Assembly (NCBI RefSeq): GCF_021347895.1 | Contig: NC_067113.1 | Span: 8,165,489-8,229,488, forward strand | Reading direction: 5' to 3' | From: Acanthochromis polyacanthus | Taxonomy: Eukaryota; Chordata; Actinopteri; Pomacentridae | Length of the DNA stretch: 64,000 nucleotides | Part shown: piece after piece, positions 34,869 to 59,140 of the stretch | Position numbering within the stretch: the stretch's first letter is position 1 | How the letters are laid out: every line of letters begins with the position of its first letter | The notes under the pieces: generated by a model | What the model was told of the DNA's origin: nothing | Database searches by the model: none | What the model saw: only the letters and a program-made list of their open reading frames with translations | Program-made: the position numbers and the translations under genes

Positions 34869-35241
34869 ACCTCCGCCAGGAGGTTATGTAATCATCGGAG
34901 TTTGTTTGTCTGTTTGTCTGTTAACATCATAACTCAAAAAGTTATGGACGGATTTTCACCAAATTTTTACAGAATGCCCGGAAGAGCAAAAGTAACAATC
35001 GATTAGATTTTGGCTACCAGGCCATCTCTCTCAATTGTACAGAGTCCTTCAAAAAAATCCTGCATCCAGACGGTGATCCGGATCACCTCCAAAATCTAAT
35101 CGATTACTTTTGCTCTTCCAGGCATTCTGTAAAAATTTGGTGAAAATCCGTCCATGACTTTTTGACTTATGCTGTAAACAGAAAGACAGACAGACAGACA
35201 GATGGCCTGGCGGAGGTCTGCGCTCTCCGAGTGCTTTTCTA
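34869..35241. mobile_element. Palindromic non-autonomous element, CCTCCGCCAGG ends
   Basis: The outer ends ACCTCCGCCAGG (34869) and CCTGGCGGAGGT (35206-35217) are inverted. Inside, arms 34933-35013 and 35089-35166 are near-perfect reverse complements (both contain GGATTTTCACCAAATTTTTA or its complement). A CAGA tetranucleotide run precedes the right end. The insertion point in the MITE is defined by comparison with copy B. Related sequences seem to occur at 39700-39930 and 58965-59140. The superfamily is not known to me. Confidence 0.75.
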
Positions 35242-35455
35242 GTTTTTAATGGAATATCTCCATAGGGGTACAGAGGAACATTTCCAGCAACCATCACTAC
35301 TGTGCTCTAATGCTACATTGTGTTAATGGTGTTCAAATGCTAACAGATGATTAGAAAACCCTTGTGCAATTATGTTAGCTCATGAATAAAAGTGGGAGTT
35401 TTCATGGAACCCATGAAATTGTCTGGGTGACTCCAAACGTTTGAATGATATTGTA

Positions 35456-38400
35456 AGTACTGGATAACCTTTATCTTTCAATAGATACAATTATATTTAA
35501 ATTTTGTATTTAGTGTTTACTCGGGTTGCTTTTAGGTTAGTTGTAGTTTGAAACTTTATCACAGCACTGTATGTGTTAGCTCTGTGATACACCAGTGATA
35601 TATAGACTGTCCTCCTCTCCTCTTGCCTCATATGAGCTGGAACATGACAGAACATGTGCATGTCAGGTTGATCAATAAAGGACAAAGCTGTAAATTGATG
35701 GCTTACCTGAATAGATCCAGCTGAAAGATTGTTTGACTCAATTCACACTACCATCAGCAGATGGAATACAGCAAAAGCTTCAACAGTGAGATCACAATAT
35801 GCTTTACCAATTATTGTAAAGTATGGGACAAGTTACTTGAAAAAGAAATAGTTGTATTGCTTAAGTAGTTGCTCCGCAGCAAAAACAATGTGTTACTTTA
35901 CTTTTGTGATGTTGCACAGCTCAATCAGATGAGTCTTTACATGCCTCTAAATCCTCTTCACCCACCGGTTGTACCTTTTGTACTTTATACGTGCAGAAAA
36001 AGAAAGCAAGGCAGTGCAGTTTAACCGGCAGGGAGCCCGACAATTTGAAGGAATTTACTGACCTCCCTGCAGCTTGCTCTGCCTCTGTGACTGCACACAA
36101 CTCTGCAGAAGTTCTCTCTTCAGAAGTATGGCTCACCTCCCTCCAAATAAAAAAGAAGTGACTCCTGAATTCACACACACACACACATGTGGCCGGCATC
36201 ACAGATGCCAGCCAGCAGAGAGCACAAAAAATCACGACCTAGAGTCACATTTCTCCTCTTTTGCTAGCAGCGTCCACCTTCCCCACAGCTCCAGCATGTC
36301 TATAACAGATCTGCCCACTGAACACAGAGATCAAGCAGATTTCAAAGTCCCAGTAAGACAGGAAAAATAAAAGTGTTACGGGGCTAGTGATTGCAATGTA
36401 ATTGCTGAGCGTCAAACACTAAAAATCCCTTACAATACATATTACTGGACAAATACAATGTTCATGATACTGTATGTTACTATAAATGTAATGAAAAAAT
36501 AAAAGTGGATACATGACATTTATCCTGCACTGTGGTCATGTCTCAACTTAACCTCATACCACTATGAAAACCTACAGAACAAAAGTCACAAATATTACAT
36601 TTTAGATTATGGAAAACAGAATTAAAAGAAGCAAATTGACACATCAAGGGGCTAAAACCAGTAAAAATATTTCCTGCATAAAGTGACTAATTTTCTGCAA
36701 ATTACCAATTAAATACTTGCTTAGCACTATTTAAATGGCGCTCCAGACTGTTTTTATTTACATTTTAGCATGTTAAATGGTCTAGTCTTTGCTGTTAGAT
36801 GGAAACATCTGCTTTCACAGACCCAACCCTTGCGTTTTGAAGTTGCCTCCTGTGGGAATTAAATTTTAAATTTTCTCACATCTTGCTTCCAGAGGGAACA
36901 GTTTGGTTGCTAGTGGAGTGTTATCACTCTCAACTGAACTGAACTAGAGGAGTAAACACTGCAAAGAGTGTGTAAAGACTCTGGCGGGAACTCAGCCTAA
37001 ATGCAGCTCTATGATACGCTGCACCTGTTGACTTTTCATTTAGTCCTTCCAGGTGGAAGGCTGCAGTGGTGCAGGAAAAGCGACATGACATTACGAGCGA
37101 GTGCGTGGACTCCTGGTAATCAATGGGACTCTTGACATTTAAAGCTTGTATCAATCAGCTGCTAATGGGAAAATCAATAGGAAGTCAAAATGACACGCCG
37201 CTTTATTATTTATGCATTTCTATGATCAATTCACTCAAGGAGTTGGCAGCATGTTGTGACACGCTGGCGAGCCCATGAGACCCCGTCCGGCTGATCGATA
37301 CCGCAAGTTACCCCGAGCATGATCAAGTACATGTGTCTAAGCGTTCGCTTCTAACTAGGCTTTATTTAATGACAGAGCGCTTGTAGACACAATGTGGAGG
37401 AAAAGGAGCGAGTGGCTTAAATTGAAAGGAAGAACCTGCCCCGTTGCATCTTCCCCAGTCTTTGTCAAACTGTGATAAGTGGAATCATCCCTCTTTGCAA
37501 GTGTGAATAATGAAGCAGTCACAGCATCAGCAACACAAACACCTAGAAGCTTTTTGCCATTTGCAGTGCTCTGAAATCACTGCTGCTTGACTGAGTTAAG
37601 TAGAGTGCAATGATATTATTACCACTGTGCATAGAACACATTCCCACACCGTGTTCACACGTAGACCCACATGAAGCAATGCAAACATGGCAGATTCTGT
37701 TTTTCTATTTCAGGGAGTTAAGAAAACAGCCACTCTCAGTGTCACCATGTCCGGTGTAGATGGTTGAAAATGAATGCATTTTAATGAGATGGCCCCTGAA
37801 CCTGCTCAGATTCGTTTATGACAGTCGCACCGAACAAGGCTGCTGTCAGCGTAATGAGACAGCTGATTCTTCTTGACTTAAAGGAAGTGAAGAAATCATT
37901 AATTTGTCTGCCTGAGCTGGTGAAACGCACGGCCTGTGAATCAGCCCTCACATTAGCTGGCTCCATCTCAAGAGCTCAGGGAGGGCAACTGTTGCCCAAA
38001 AAGACAAGCTGTTAGCATTCTGTAGCCGGCCATGCTGAAAATAAAATATGAAATTGTGAGGCTTGCCAAATTGGGAGCTACAGATAAACACCTTGATAAT
38101 GTAAACAGCAGCTAATGCCTTTTACGATATTAATCACCCTGATTGTAGTTAATGCTCATGTCGCTGTTTTGTAAATTAGCCGGACTCAAGGTGACTTTGG
38201 CTGTGATTTCCTTTTTCACTTCTTATTCAGCACTGTCTTTTTCCCCTCTCGTTCCCCTGTTGTTTTAGTTATTTATGCCACTTCTTGCTCTTTCTTTCAA
38301 AAAGCTGCTAGCTGCCTGTTTGATTAATGGTGACAGTCATAAGACGCAGGAGTTTAGCTCTGAGCTAGGTGTGGAGAGGAATATATACTGTACACGAGCA

Positions 38401-39478
38401 GAATGTGAAGCTCACAGCCTGAAATGCTCTATTTACTTCTCTCATCATGGAAGTAATGTGCATAAGTAAGGGTCATACTTTTATAAAAATTCCACATTAT
38501 ACACTGCTGTGAGTGTATAACTGTTTTTTGTATGTGTTTGCCAATTTAAATGCCAGGATGCCAGCAAGGGACCAACTTTTCTACCTTTGTTAGCAAATTG
38601 TGTCATCTCTTGTTAAGCAAGGTAATGTATTGAATATACTTTTATTTCTTCTTTATCCTAGGATATAATGCGCCAAACCATAGTACATTCCAAACATATC
38701 CACTTAAACAACAAAAATTGTGACCTAAAATGTCCAAAGAGTTGAATCAAATCCCCTCTCCCATTATGGAAATAAAAATGCTAGTAATTAAAGGGCTAAA
38801 GAGGTATAATGTTTGGTTAAACAAAATCAAATCATGTTCACCCATGTATGTATATAGTATTAAAAAAGTTGAGTGTAAATGTATAAATTCTTGATGCAAT
38901 TATTGCATTGTTGACTTTCTCTTTAAATCATTTATTTTTGTTTGCCCACAGCTCAGTATTGAATTTCTTCTCAGGCGCACTGATTAAAAATAACCAAACT
39001 AATTACAGTGTTTGGGTGAAAGGAACCCATAATATTCACACTGCCTGCAAAGCTGTGCATTCTTTCATGCTTTCCTGTACTCTGGTACAGAACTGTGATG
39101 TGCACATCTTAATTGTACAGGCCATGGTCCACTCTCAGTGACGTCTCATGGATAAGTGTATGTTTCCGACAGCTTGTTTTCTCTTGTCCCTCACTTGTTT
39201 TCTTCCAGAAAAAACATAGGTGAAAATTGTTGTAAGCAACCTTTTAACAATACTTTGCCTTAAGTCTGAAATTCTCTCATCTTTTAGTTTTGCACCTGAA
39301 TTTAAACTAGCATAACGTAAGGGACATCAAATGCAGGGACAGAGTAAACGAAATGATACGGTGCTGCAGGTAGATGTAGATGGTAAATGTGTGAAGTCTT
39401 TGACTAAAACCTTTGTTATTTACTATTTGCTTTAAGATAGAGATTTCACAAAGTGTTAGTCAAATTTCTCAGCAATTA

Positions 39479-39488
<10 letters not shown>
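35456..39488. other. Intronic sequence, no repeat family recognised
   Basis: No exon or repeat family is seen apart from a short CA run at 36172-36186. The stretch about 36900-38400 looks like single-copy DNA of balanced composition and would be a reasonable place to look for conserved non-coding elements. Confidence 0.45.

Positions 39489-39530
<42 letters not shown>
39489..39530. repeat. (TA)21 microsatellite
   Basis: An uninterrupted AT/TA dinucleotide run. Confidence 0.95.
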
Positions 39531-39532
<2 letters not shown>

Positions 39533-39699
39533 CTCAATTGCAGCATTTGTTCATTAGTTATTGATGATCAGACATCTTCATAGAGTGCAGTCACAGCAAC
39601 ATAGACTGTAGTCATTTAATGTAGACGTACCCACAAACAAAAAGACCTTGATACAGATACAGTGATACAGAAATCTTTAACAAGTCCATGGATTCAGAC

Positions 39700-39813
39700 T
39701 ATAAGTCACATCACTGTTGAAGTCTAATGACTTGGACCTTGTGTCTTTTCTGACCTTTAAAAATTTCATTGAAGTCCATTAGTCTGTTTTTGTTTTTTTG
39801 AGTAAGGTTATGA

Positions 39814-39883
<70 letters not shown>

Positions 39884-39935
39884 CAACGGCGATCGTCACA
39901 TAACTCTGCCACTTTCCTTGGCGGAGTAACAACGG
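39700..39935 (-). repeat. Repeat with (CAGA)17, relative of 58965-59140
   Basis: A 69-bp CAGA run (39815-39883) is flanked by AAATTTCATTGAAGTCCATT on one side and CGATCGTCACATAACTCTGC with CCTTGGCGGAG on the other. On the minus strand this has the same order (GGCGGAG end, CTGT run, AATTTCA motif) as the repeat at 58965-59140, and the GGCGGAG end recalls 34869-35241. It is probably one diverged repeat family. Confidence 0.6.
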
Positions 39936-51559
<11,624 letters not shown>

Positions 51560-52120
51560 CGCAGAAATATTTCAAAAATACAACCTATCTAAGCTTTTAA
51601 AGATACTGAGACCATTTTACGCACTCTTATCTCATCACTCCTGGTTTACTGCAGCGGCTTTTTTACTCGCTTGAACCAAAACTGTATCGATCAACTCTTC
51701 CCATACACAACTCAGCTGCCAGGCTTTTAACCAGGACCAAGAAACATGATCACATCACTCATGTTTCTACCACTTTCCACTACTTCTCAATGTGTTTTGG
51801 GAGAGGATGTGTTTTAAGATCACTTTTATGACCCTTCATGATCTCTCCCAGCTTTATCTCTGACCTTTTACTACCACATCTATGGGTTTGCAGTTTGGGA
51901 TTCTCTGCCAGATATCCTTCATCTGTTCCAGGGACTCGGCTGAAAACCAAAGGGGGCAGAGTGTTTGCAGTCAGGACCCCGAGGCTCCAGAATGATCTGC
52001 CTGAGGAAATTAGGTCGGCTGAGTCAGCCATCTTTTTTAAGTCTCTTCCTGAAACATGCTTCATCGGAGAGGCTTCCCTGCATTTACCTAAGTGTTAATT
52101 TCCTTTGAACTGTCTTGTAT
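51560..52120 (+). pseudogene. LINE ORF C-terminal fragment (Rex1/L2-like)
   Basis: In broken plus-strand frames the sequence encodes TQLSCQAFNQDQET-like codons, then HDLSQLYL, and then, in the frame from 51838, SVPGTRLKTKGGRVFAVRTP and RLQNDLPEEIRSAESAIFFK. The R-L-x-N-D-L-P-E-E-I-R-S-A block is a hallmark of fish LINE ORF ends. The catalytic RT domain is absent and several stops are present. Confidence 0.75.
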
Positions 52121-52222
52121 ATTTTTTTAGAAATGTTTTATCTTTTCCATCACTACATTGGTTTCTATGCTACAAATTGTGTTCTGTCTTTTAAAACTTG
52201 ATGAGTTTAAATAGTAAACAGT

Positions 52223-53191
52223 GGTAAATAGCAATGGTGGGACGCGCTAAAATAAAAAAATTGGAGGCTTTGTAATTAATTAATCGCGATTGATCGCATT
52301 TTTGTCAATTAAAAAATGTTTGACACGGTAAGAAAAGTTTTTCAGTTCAAGTAAATTTTGATTGATGACTGAATGGATGAATAGACATAAATGATAACTT
52401 AAACAATAGAAATGTTTGTTTCATTTATATTTATCTGCATTTTTCATCTGTCAACAACAATAACAGATTACTACAAACTCAAAGTGCTATTATAGCGATT
52501 ATATTCAACATTTTAAGAGTTCTTGTAAACTCCAGCACTTTCAGTGTCTGGAAAAGTGGTCTATTGAGGGCTGGCTACACCGTTTGCTGGTACCAGGACT
52601 GTCCTGTAGCTAATGTGTCCACAGGATCGTCAATTTCTTGCATCTCATTCATTGTCTGCGTGAAATGCACCACATTGCATGCTGGTAGCGTTGCAGCGTG
52701 TTTTGAGCTGTGTTCTGGTGCATCTCTTGGGAGCTCAATTGCATAAAGTAGACTTGACTCCTACTTTTTGCAAATTCGGTGCAGGCAGTGGAGGTCCGAT
52801 GCACTGTGAAATATTCCTTTAACGTCTAGTCGTAGTTGAACTAAAACAGGGACGGATTCAGCAGCTTATTTCTCGTCTCAACTCAAATGCTTTCAGAAAT
52901 ACTTTTTGCTCAAGTGTTTGTGTAATGAAAGAGAAAGTTTGGATTGAAGCTCAAAGCACTGTCATGTGACCAGCTGGTGGCCCACTACAGTGAGTCCTGT
53001 GCTTCTTCTTCATGGCTGGCAAACAGAGTTTAGGTTCATTAGCGCCACCTACTGGGCTGGAATGTGCGTCAGTGTTACCAGTGTGCCAGAAATTAGAAAA
53101 GTGAGAAAGGTGTGATTAAATGTGTTTTTTAACACATTATTTTTCCTGTAATTAATTAATCGAAATTAACGCATTAAAGTTCCAGCCCTAG
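52223..53191. mobile_element. hAT-like repeat, copy 2 of 2, with possible 8-bp TSD
   Basis: TAAACAGT is repeated directly at 52215-52222 and 53192-53199, enclosing 969 bp. The contents match 25231-26203 (GGTGGGAC, GGCTACACCGTTTGCTGG, GCGCCACCTACTGGGCTGGA, TTAACGCATTAAAG, CCAGCCC). The length of the TSD and the GGGCTGG-type right end suit a non-autonomous hAT, but the left terminus is not a clean inverted repeat of the right, so assignment is tentative. No transposase. Confidence 0.6.
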
Positions 53192-53199
53192 TAAACAGT

Positions 53200-55488
53200 C
53201 ATTTAACTTAATTTAATAGACATTTTAAATATTTTCCTCTTAAAGGGTCAGTTCAACCATAATTTCTTGTAATACAATAGTACCCCAAAAAATAACAAAC
53301 AATAATCATCTCTGCGGAGTATGTAACTGACAACTGCTTTTCATTCATTCATGGTACTCTAAAATACATTTTTATTGTTACCAGGCCACCTGCTGCCATA
53401 TATAGGTGGTTAGTTGAGGGATTAAATAGGTCACATTCTGTAGTTATGGGAGCCCATATGTAAATATCCTGCTGTGAGATGGTGAAACTGGAAAAAAACA
53501 AACAAAAAAAACTATACAGATCCGACTTTTAGCAACAATTAATAACTAAAATGTACAGACAGCTCTAAGTGAGCTCAGGACTCTACCTGAGATTATACAT
53601 TATTTGACTTACAAGCTGTAACTCAGCAGTATACATTGTCTTTTACCATTCACATTTACCATTGACATTTGGATGATAATTATATAAATATAGCATAATT
53701 AAAACAAATTAGTCTTTCTTTGTGAAGACTTTTATGGATCTGGGGGTATTTACAAAAGTCAGAGAAAAGACTCCTACAATCAGCTGGAAGCAACAAACTC
53801 AACTTTAGATCCTGTTAAAATTTGCCAAAACTGTAAAGTCTTATCAGTCTAACATGTTACAGACTCTGTCTTTATTGTCGTAAAGTTGTATTTTTTTTAA
53901 TAGATATTTCAATCTGTGAATCACAGTAAAGACTGTCTTCATCAACAAAAGGCAGGCAAACTGTGTCTTGTGTGCTCTCTGTGACGTTCGTGGGCCATTA
54001 TTGGTGCTGAAATGTGGAAAACGCCTGCTATTCAGACTTTGTTTTGTGCTCAGAGAAAGCCTGTTTGACCTACATTTTTTTTTTCATAAAGGAGGGGTTT
54101 TGAGGCTTCCTCTTATTTGGCGTGAGATTTGTTTGGGCAGCATGAGAGCGAGAGACAGAGCATGAAAGCGAGTATCTCAAGCCAAAAGCATGAGAGTTGG
54201 CAACACTGTAAAATACTTTGTAACAATAGCAGAAGTACTGAGCCATAAAGCTAGCAAACTGACCCAATAATGTCAGTTACACAGCAATATCTATCTCAAG
54301 TTTGCCAGAGTTAGCTAACATTCAGTTACTGGTTCCACCAAGTAGCCTTGGGCTGGAGCAGCAAAACACTCGGCTGTTTTGAACTGAGGAATGTTATTGT
54401 GTATAACATTTTGATTTCAAAGAATAAAAAGATCTTATTTCTTCTTTCTAAAACTACCCAGACTTACTAAAAGCTCAGAAGACTTCAAAATTCATTTCAG
54501 AAATACTCAAGAAAGCCGTGAGTCTCTCAAATGCATGACACTTGATTTGACCTCACATTGTCTGTCATGTGGCAAATTGTTGTTTCATTTAACCACACAC
54601 TGGATGAAAACATGTCCAGCTTGCCCCTGTGTGTTTTGCTGCCTGATACGATCCAAGCTGTATTTGACATGCGTCAGTTTGATGCTGCTTCAAAGAACAC
54701 ACCATATACCAATGTAAACACACTCACATGTCCTTGTCTTAGCTCCTGCCGCAGTCCTGTTTGATGAACATGGAGAGAAGACTGTCTCTATACGAACAGG
54801 GAGCTATAGACAGACAGTCAAATAAACAGGTGCTGAAGAAGAGGGAGATGAAAGGTAAGACAAGCTCGAGATTGGTGTGTGAGAGAAGAAGAGGAGCAGA
54901 AAGAGATATGTGATCTTTAGTTGAATGCACACCGTTGAGTTATTCATGCGGCCTCAAAGCGAAACTTCAAAAAAAGTGGAAAAATATTGTACATCTCTCA
55001 TCTTTTTTGTGTGTGTTTTCTTAGAGAAAAGCAGAATGTAAATCTTAGACCCACATGCTGGTAAGGTACATATTTAAAGAATACACATGTTCCACGGTTC
55101 ATTAATTGTCTGACGTTTGCTTCTGCTATTTTGAAGGATAATACATTCTTTTCTGTGCATATATTTGCTCTTTTGTAACATTCTTTGGAGGTTTTGTGAG
55201 ACCGGAGGATCCTGAACAGGAGCAGTCGAGCAGACCGCTGTCCAAACACACTCCAGAAATGTTGAAACTTTTTCAGTTTTATGGTTTAGTTTAAAACTAA
55301 CAAGCCATTGGTTGCACTCCACATCCTCCTATTAAAAAAGAAGAAATGTTTGTAATGTTTTGTAATGTTTTCCCTCCTTAAATGATATGAGCCACCAGCA
55401 GAGTGACAATAGGAAGGATCAGAAAAACTAGCTGTGCAGGACTTGGTTAGCTCCTTAACATACGGACTGGAGCTTTGATCAGAGCTGA
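53200..55488. other. Intronic sequence, nothing recognised
   Basis: No exon or repeat family is recognised. There is a poly-A-type stretch near 53490-53512. Confidence 0.45.
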
Positions 55489-55531
55489 TTCCCTCTATGT
55501 TCCCTCTATGTTCCCTCTATGTTCCCTCTAT
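55489..55531. repeat. 11-bp tandem repeat, about four units
   Basis: TTCCCTCTATG is repeated three times exactly, followed by a fourth incomplete unit. Confidence 0.9.
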
Positions 55532-55687
55532 TCTCTCTTCATGTTAAGCTAAGCGTAGCTATAGCTGCAGCATCATATTTGCCGTACAGGTATTAGAGTG
55601 GAATCGATCTTCTCATCTCAAGATTAGCCAATATATAAAATAATCATCTCAGTTGTTGCATTTTAACCCTCTAAACTCCAAAGATTT

Positions 55688-55705
55688 CTCTCTCTCTCTC
55701 TCTCT

Positions 55706-55741
<36 letters not shown>
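55688..55741. repeat. (TC)9 and (TA)17 microsatellites
   Basis: A TC run (about 55688-55706) is followed by a TA run (about 55708-55741) and short ACAT units. Confidence 0.9.
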
Positions 55742-55746
<5 letters not shown>

Positions 55747-55784
55747 CATACATATGTATTTACATATACACAAACACCCAGGAG

Positions 55785-55985
55785 TCACCCAGACAATTTC
55801 ATGTTTCCCATGAAACCTCACACTTTTATCCATGTGCTAACATAATTGCACAAGAGTTTTCTAATCATCAATGAGCCTTTCAACAGCATTAGCTAACACA
55901 ATGTAGCATTAGAACACAGGAGTGATGGTTGCTGGAAATGTTCCTCTGTACCCCTATGGAGATATTCCATTAACATCTCAACTCA
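55785..55985. mobile_element. Tc1-type MITE family, copy D (truncated)
   Basis: GTCACCCAGACAATTTCATG, CATTAGCTAACACAATGTAG, GGAGTGATGGTTGCTGG and CCCCTATGGAGATATTCCAT match copies A-C. The right half beyond CCATTAA is missing. It is nested in the piggyBac-like element. Confidence 0.8.
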
Positions 55986-56021
55986 TTCAGCATATGCTGT
56001 CAAAATTTAAAATAAAAAATA

Positions 56022-56026
<5 letters not shown>

Positions 56027-56072
<46 letters not shown>
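56027..56072. repeat. (TA)22 microsatellite
   Basis: An uninterrupted TA run following AAATAAATAAATTA. Confidence 0.95.
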
Positions 56073-56075
<3 letters not shown>

Positions 56076-56752
56076 TTCCAAGTCTTTATTACTGTGTTAC
56101 AGTTTGATTATTTATTGTCAAGGTAATGAAAAAAGGGTCCACAGGTTCAATTTTTGATTATTATTATGAAAACAGAACTCTACATGCTGCAGATAGGCTA
56201 TTTGACAGGACATTTTTAAAATTGCACAGCTCCTACCAACTAAATGTTTTTCAGACTGCTCTGCTCCTCAGCTGTAGAAAGATATTTCACAATGCTGAAT
56301 GATTCTTCCAACAACTTGTTGACAGCTCGCATGTCTGTGTACCATTTTTGAGCCATGCTGCTTTTATGGTATTGATCAAATCTGTTTTATTTTCCTCTCA
56401 GTCTCTCTCGCCATCTCCTCTTGCTCTGCATAAACACAGCCTACAGTTCACCCTGAAAAGAAGCTTTTTTTTTTTTTTTTTTGGTCGATCAAAGTCAACC
56501 GAGGCTTCTTGGTTTTGCGGAGAAGCACAGATTTTTTGTTTTAGTTTTGCAGGTTTTGGAACAAAAGGATTATTTATTGAATAAGACATATATGATAAAG
56601 TCATTTTTAATAACTATGAGAATTTTAAGGTTTGACTTGGCTGTTTGTTTCCAACTGGCATGTACATTCGACGAACACTGTAACATCGTCTTTAACAACC
56701 CATGTTTAAAACCCACTGACCCACTGGTGGGTTTTGGGGTTTAGAGGGTTAA

Positions 56753-58964
56753 TGGGGTCAAAGTACTTGTCAGATTTTTTCATTGCTTAACCATGACACT
56801 GTATAAGGAATCAATTAACATTAAACATTAAAACATGAAACATTAAAATGACTATGACAATATTAGAAAGTAAACTTAATTAGTATTTTAGCAAATGATC
56901 AGATAACTTGAAGGGTAGTGAGGCACTCAGTGTGCAGGTATGGTGAAGTTTATTGCTTTGGCAGTTATCAGGACATAAAATTAATGACTGGATGACGCTG
57001 TGTGCTTTTATAATGCACGCTGTCTGGTGTGCAAGCTTTTATTTTATCTGAGTTTCCAGGTAAAAATATTCAGGAAAAAGTCATGGGTTTGCACCTTTCA
57101 TGGACCCATGGCCTAATGTTCCTCTAAAATTCCAGAGCTGAAATCTGGGGAGTTTTATTATCCTGCTAATTATTGGAGCCAAAAAACTAATGGTAGTGTC
57201 ACAGCAGACATGAAAAAAAGCCTCGAAAAAACAAACTTCAAAGAACCTCACAAACACATATCAGAAAATCACACATAAACATATTAAAACTCAGATTTTA
57301 GCGTTCTCCTCGTATAACCCCTTGTTTTGAACTTACTCTCAAACGTCTATACTCTGAGGCAAACCCAGAACTTTCGGAAAAAACATGCTGGAGCCACAGT
57401 GTCTGGGGAGGAAAAGCAAGAAAGTGTCCAAGCTTTGATATAGCTCGTTGCCCTCCTCAATGTGTCTGTGAATATTGAATCAATGAGGCACCATAGCACA
57501 AAAAACCAATATGTAATTTCCCCCCAGACACTCCCCGGGCCTTCGCCTGTTTGCACCCAAGAGAGAGCATAGCGTTCATGTAATAGCCGTCATTCAACTG
57601 AAAATCACAAATGTGACAACCGTGCTGCTTTCTTAGAGAGACGCCATACATACCGAAGCTTTAATGCATTCATTTCTCCGCACCAAAGACTCTCTGTACA
57701 GTAACTATGAGGATGCAGTAATGCTCGACATAAAATGGGGTTTAGAACAAAGCAAGGTTTCAGAATAAAAAATGTAAATGCCTCACTTTTGCTCACTTTT
57801 CCTGATGCTAAGCTAACCTCTCTGGTTGGGTCAAGTTAGGCAGAGGTTCAATTTGTCACGTGTCAGCTCTGAAAAACAGAACTTTTCAGATGAGACACAG
57901 CGAGCCAGAGCTTCAAAGACACCAGATCAGCTGCGTCCAAAGTGCAGGTGCAACCGTCTAAAATAAAACTGCTCATTTATATAACATGACATGTGGAACT
58001 GCCACTGAAATCACGGGACAATACTGTATGACAAACACAGTCTCGCTGCTCGGGTGAAGACTAGCAGCAGGCATAATTTAAACTAACAAGGGATATGTAG
58101 GGCAGATCGGAGCGTGACAAATACTCAGAACTGGCATCCATTTGATTATCATCCACCCTTATTGCAGTGGTTTGCAATTCACGTCACAATATTTTTCCTA
58201 AGTGTTTATCATGATGTGTGTTTTCTGCTGTTAGAAGTCACTTTTCTTGTGCTAGCTCAGCTGAACAAACCTTTCAGACTGAAGGTCCTTCAGGTACTTG
58301 ACCTGCCGATTTAAGAAAAAAAATGCCAGAGGTTTTACCTTGAAAATGTATTTTTTGGTGTTTCTTCTGGGTCGGCATGTTGCTGAAACACACTGATAGT
58401 CACATCTTCATAGTGAATAAAAATTCCTGTGTGTCACTCTAATTTAGGTTACATAAATTCTTCAATTCTCCGCCCCTGGTGGTGGGAACAGAATGCATTA
58501 AACTGTGAATCTTTATAACTAGAGATTTCATCAGAAACATGCAGATGGCAGCAGATTCCCATTACTCCTGAAAACTTGTTTGCACTGTGAAATTGTGCGT
58601 CAAATGTTTAATTTACTTTCACATTATTGGATTATTGTGTTTTCACTGTGACAAGGTTACTGATTGCATTTGGCTTCCTTCAATGCCGCATGTAGCAATC
58701 AAACATGACAGCAGAGGTTGTGCAGTGAAACATTAGTCTTTATATGACAAGATGCAAAGTTCACACACACATCATTCAGATTTTAAGTCCCCTTATCCAA
58801 CATTTTAGCTCAAATTATATCATTTTTGGATAGGTGAGACTTTTGCCCTCGACATGTTGGACACAAAGTGATGCTTTTGTTTCTTTTCTTTACTATTTTG
58901 AGTTGGTGTCGGCAGTGCCTTTGTACAACATCATGCAAGGTGGGAAATCAACATCATTTCACTT
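56753..58964. other. Intronic sequence, nothing recognised
   Basis: No exon or repeat family is recognised. Local A/T-rich runs only. Confidence 0.45.
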
Positions 58965-59140
58965 AATTGTTCCATCAAGGAAAGCAGTGGAGATATGTGA
59001 TGGTCTGCATTGGTCTGTCTGCCTTTCTGTCTGTCTGTCTGCTTACTCAAAAACGGACAACTGGATTTAGATGAAATTTTCAGGGAAGGTCAAAAATGGC
59101 ACAAGGACCAAGAGATTAGATTTTATCAGTGATGTGGTTT
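58965..59140 (+). repeat. Retroposon-like repeat with CTGT run
   Basis: CATCAAGGAAAGCAGTGGAG, a CTGT-rich stretch (59014-59042), then GGACAACTGGATTTAGATGA, TTTTCAGGGAAGGTCAAAAA and AGAGATTAGATTTTATCAGT. The order matches the minus strand of 39700-39935. It is a dispersed repeat of unknown family. Confidence 0.55.

Larger units (their letters stand above)
34505..35455. mobile_element. Tc1-type MITE family, copy C (reverse orientation, carries two insertions)
   Basis: It starts GTTCAAAAGTTTGGGGTCAC and ends GTGACTCCAAACGTTTGAAT, inverted to each other. The body is the reverse complement of copies A, B and D (for example GAATATCTCCATAGGGGTAC and GCTACATTGTGTTAATGG). Two later insertions, a SINE (34618-34816) and a palindromic element (34869-35241), split it. 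Copy B shows both target sites uninterrupted. Confidence 0.85.
55667..56748. mobile_element. piggyBac-like non-autonomous element with TTAA target
   Basis: The left end CCCTCTAAACTCCAAA and the right end TTTGGGGTTTAGAGGG are inverted repeats with one mismatch in 16. Both are flanked by TTAA (55663-55666 and 56749-56752). TTAA with CCC...GGG ends is the piggyBac hallmark. No transposase frame is present. It has been filled with TC/TA microsatellites and a copy of the Tc1-type MITE. Confidence 0.65.

Noticed and set aside
39815..39883. Regular short repeats as a CRISPR array
   Set aside because: It is a simple CAGA tetranucleotide run without spacers, in a vertebrate genome.
55489..55531. 11-bp tandem repeat as a regulatory array
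   Set aside because: Only about four units and no known factor motif. Replication slippage is sufficient explanation.
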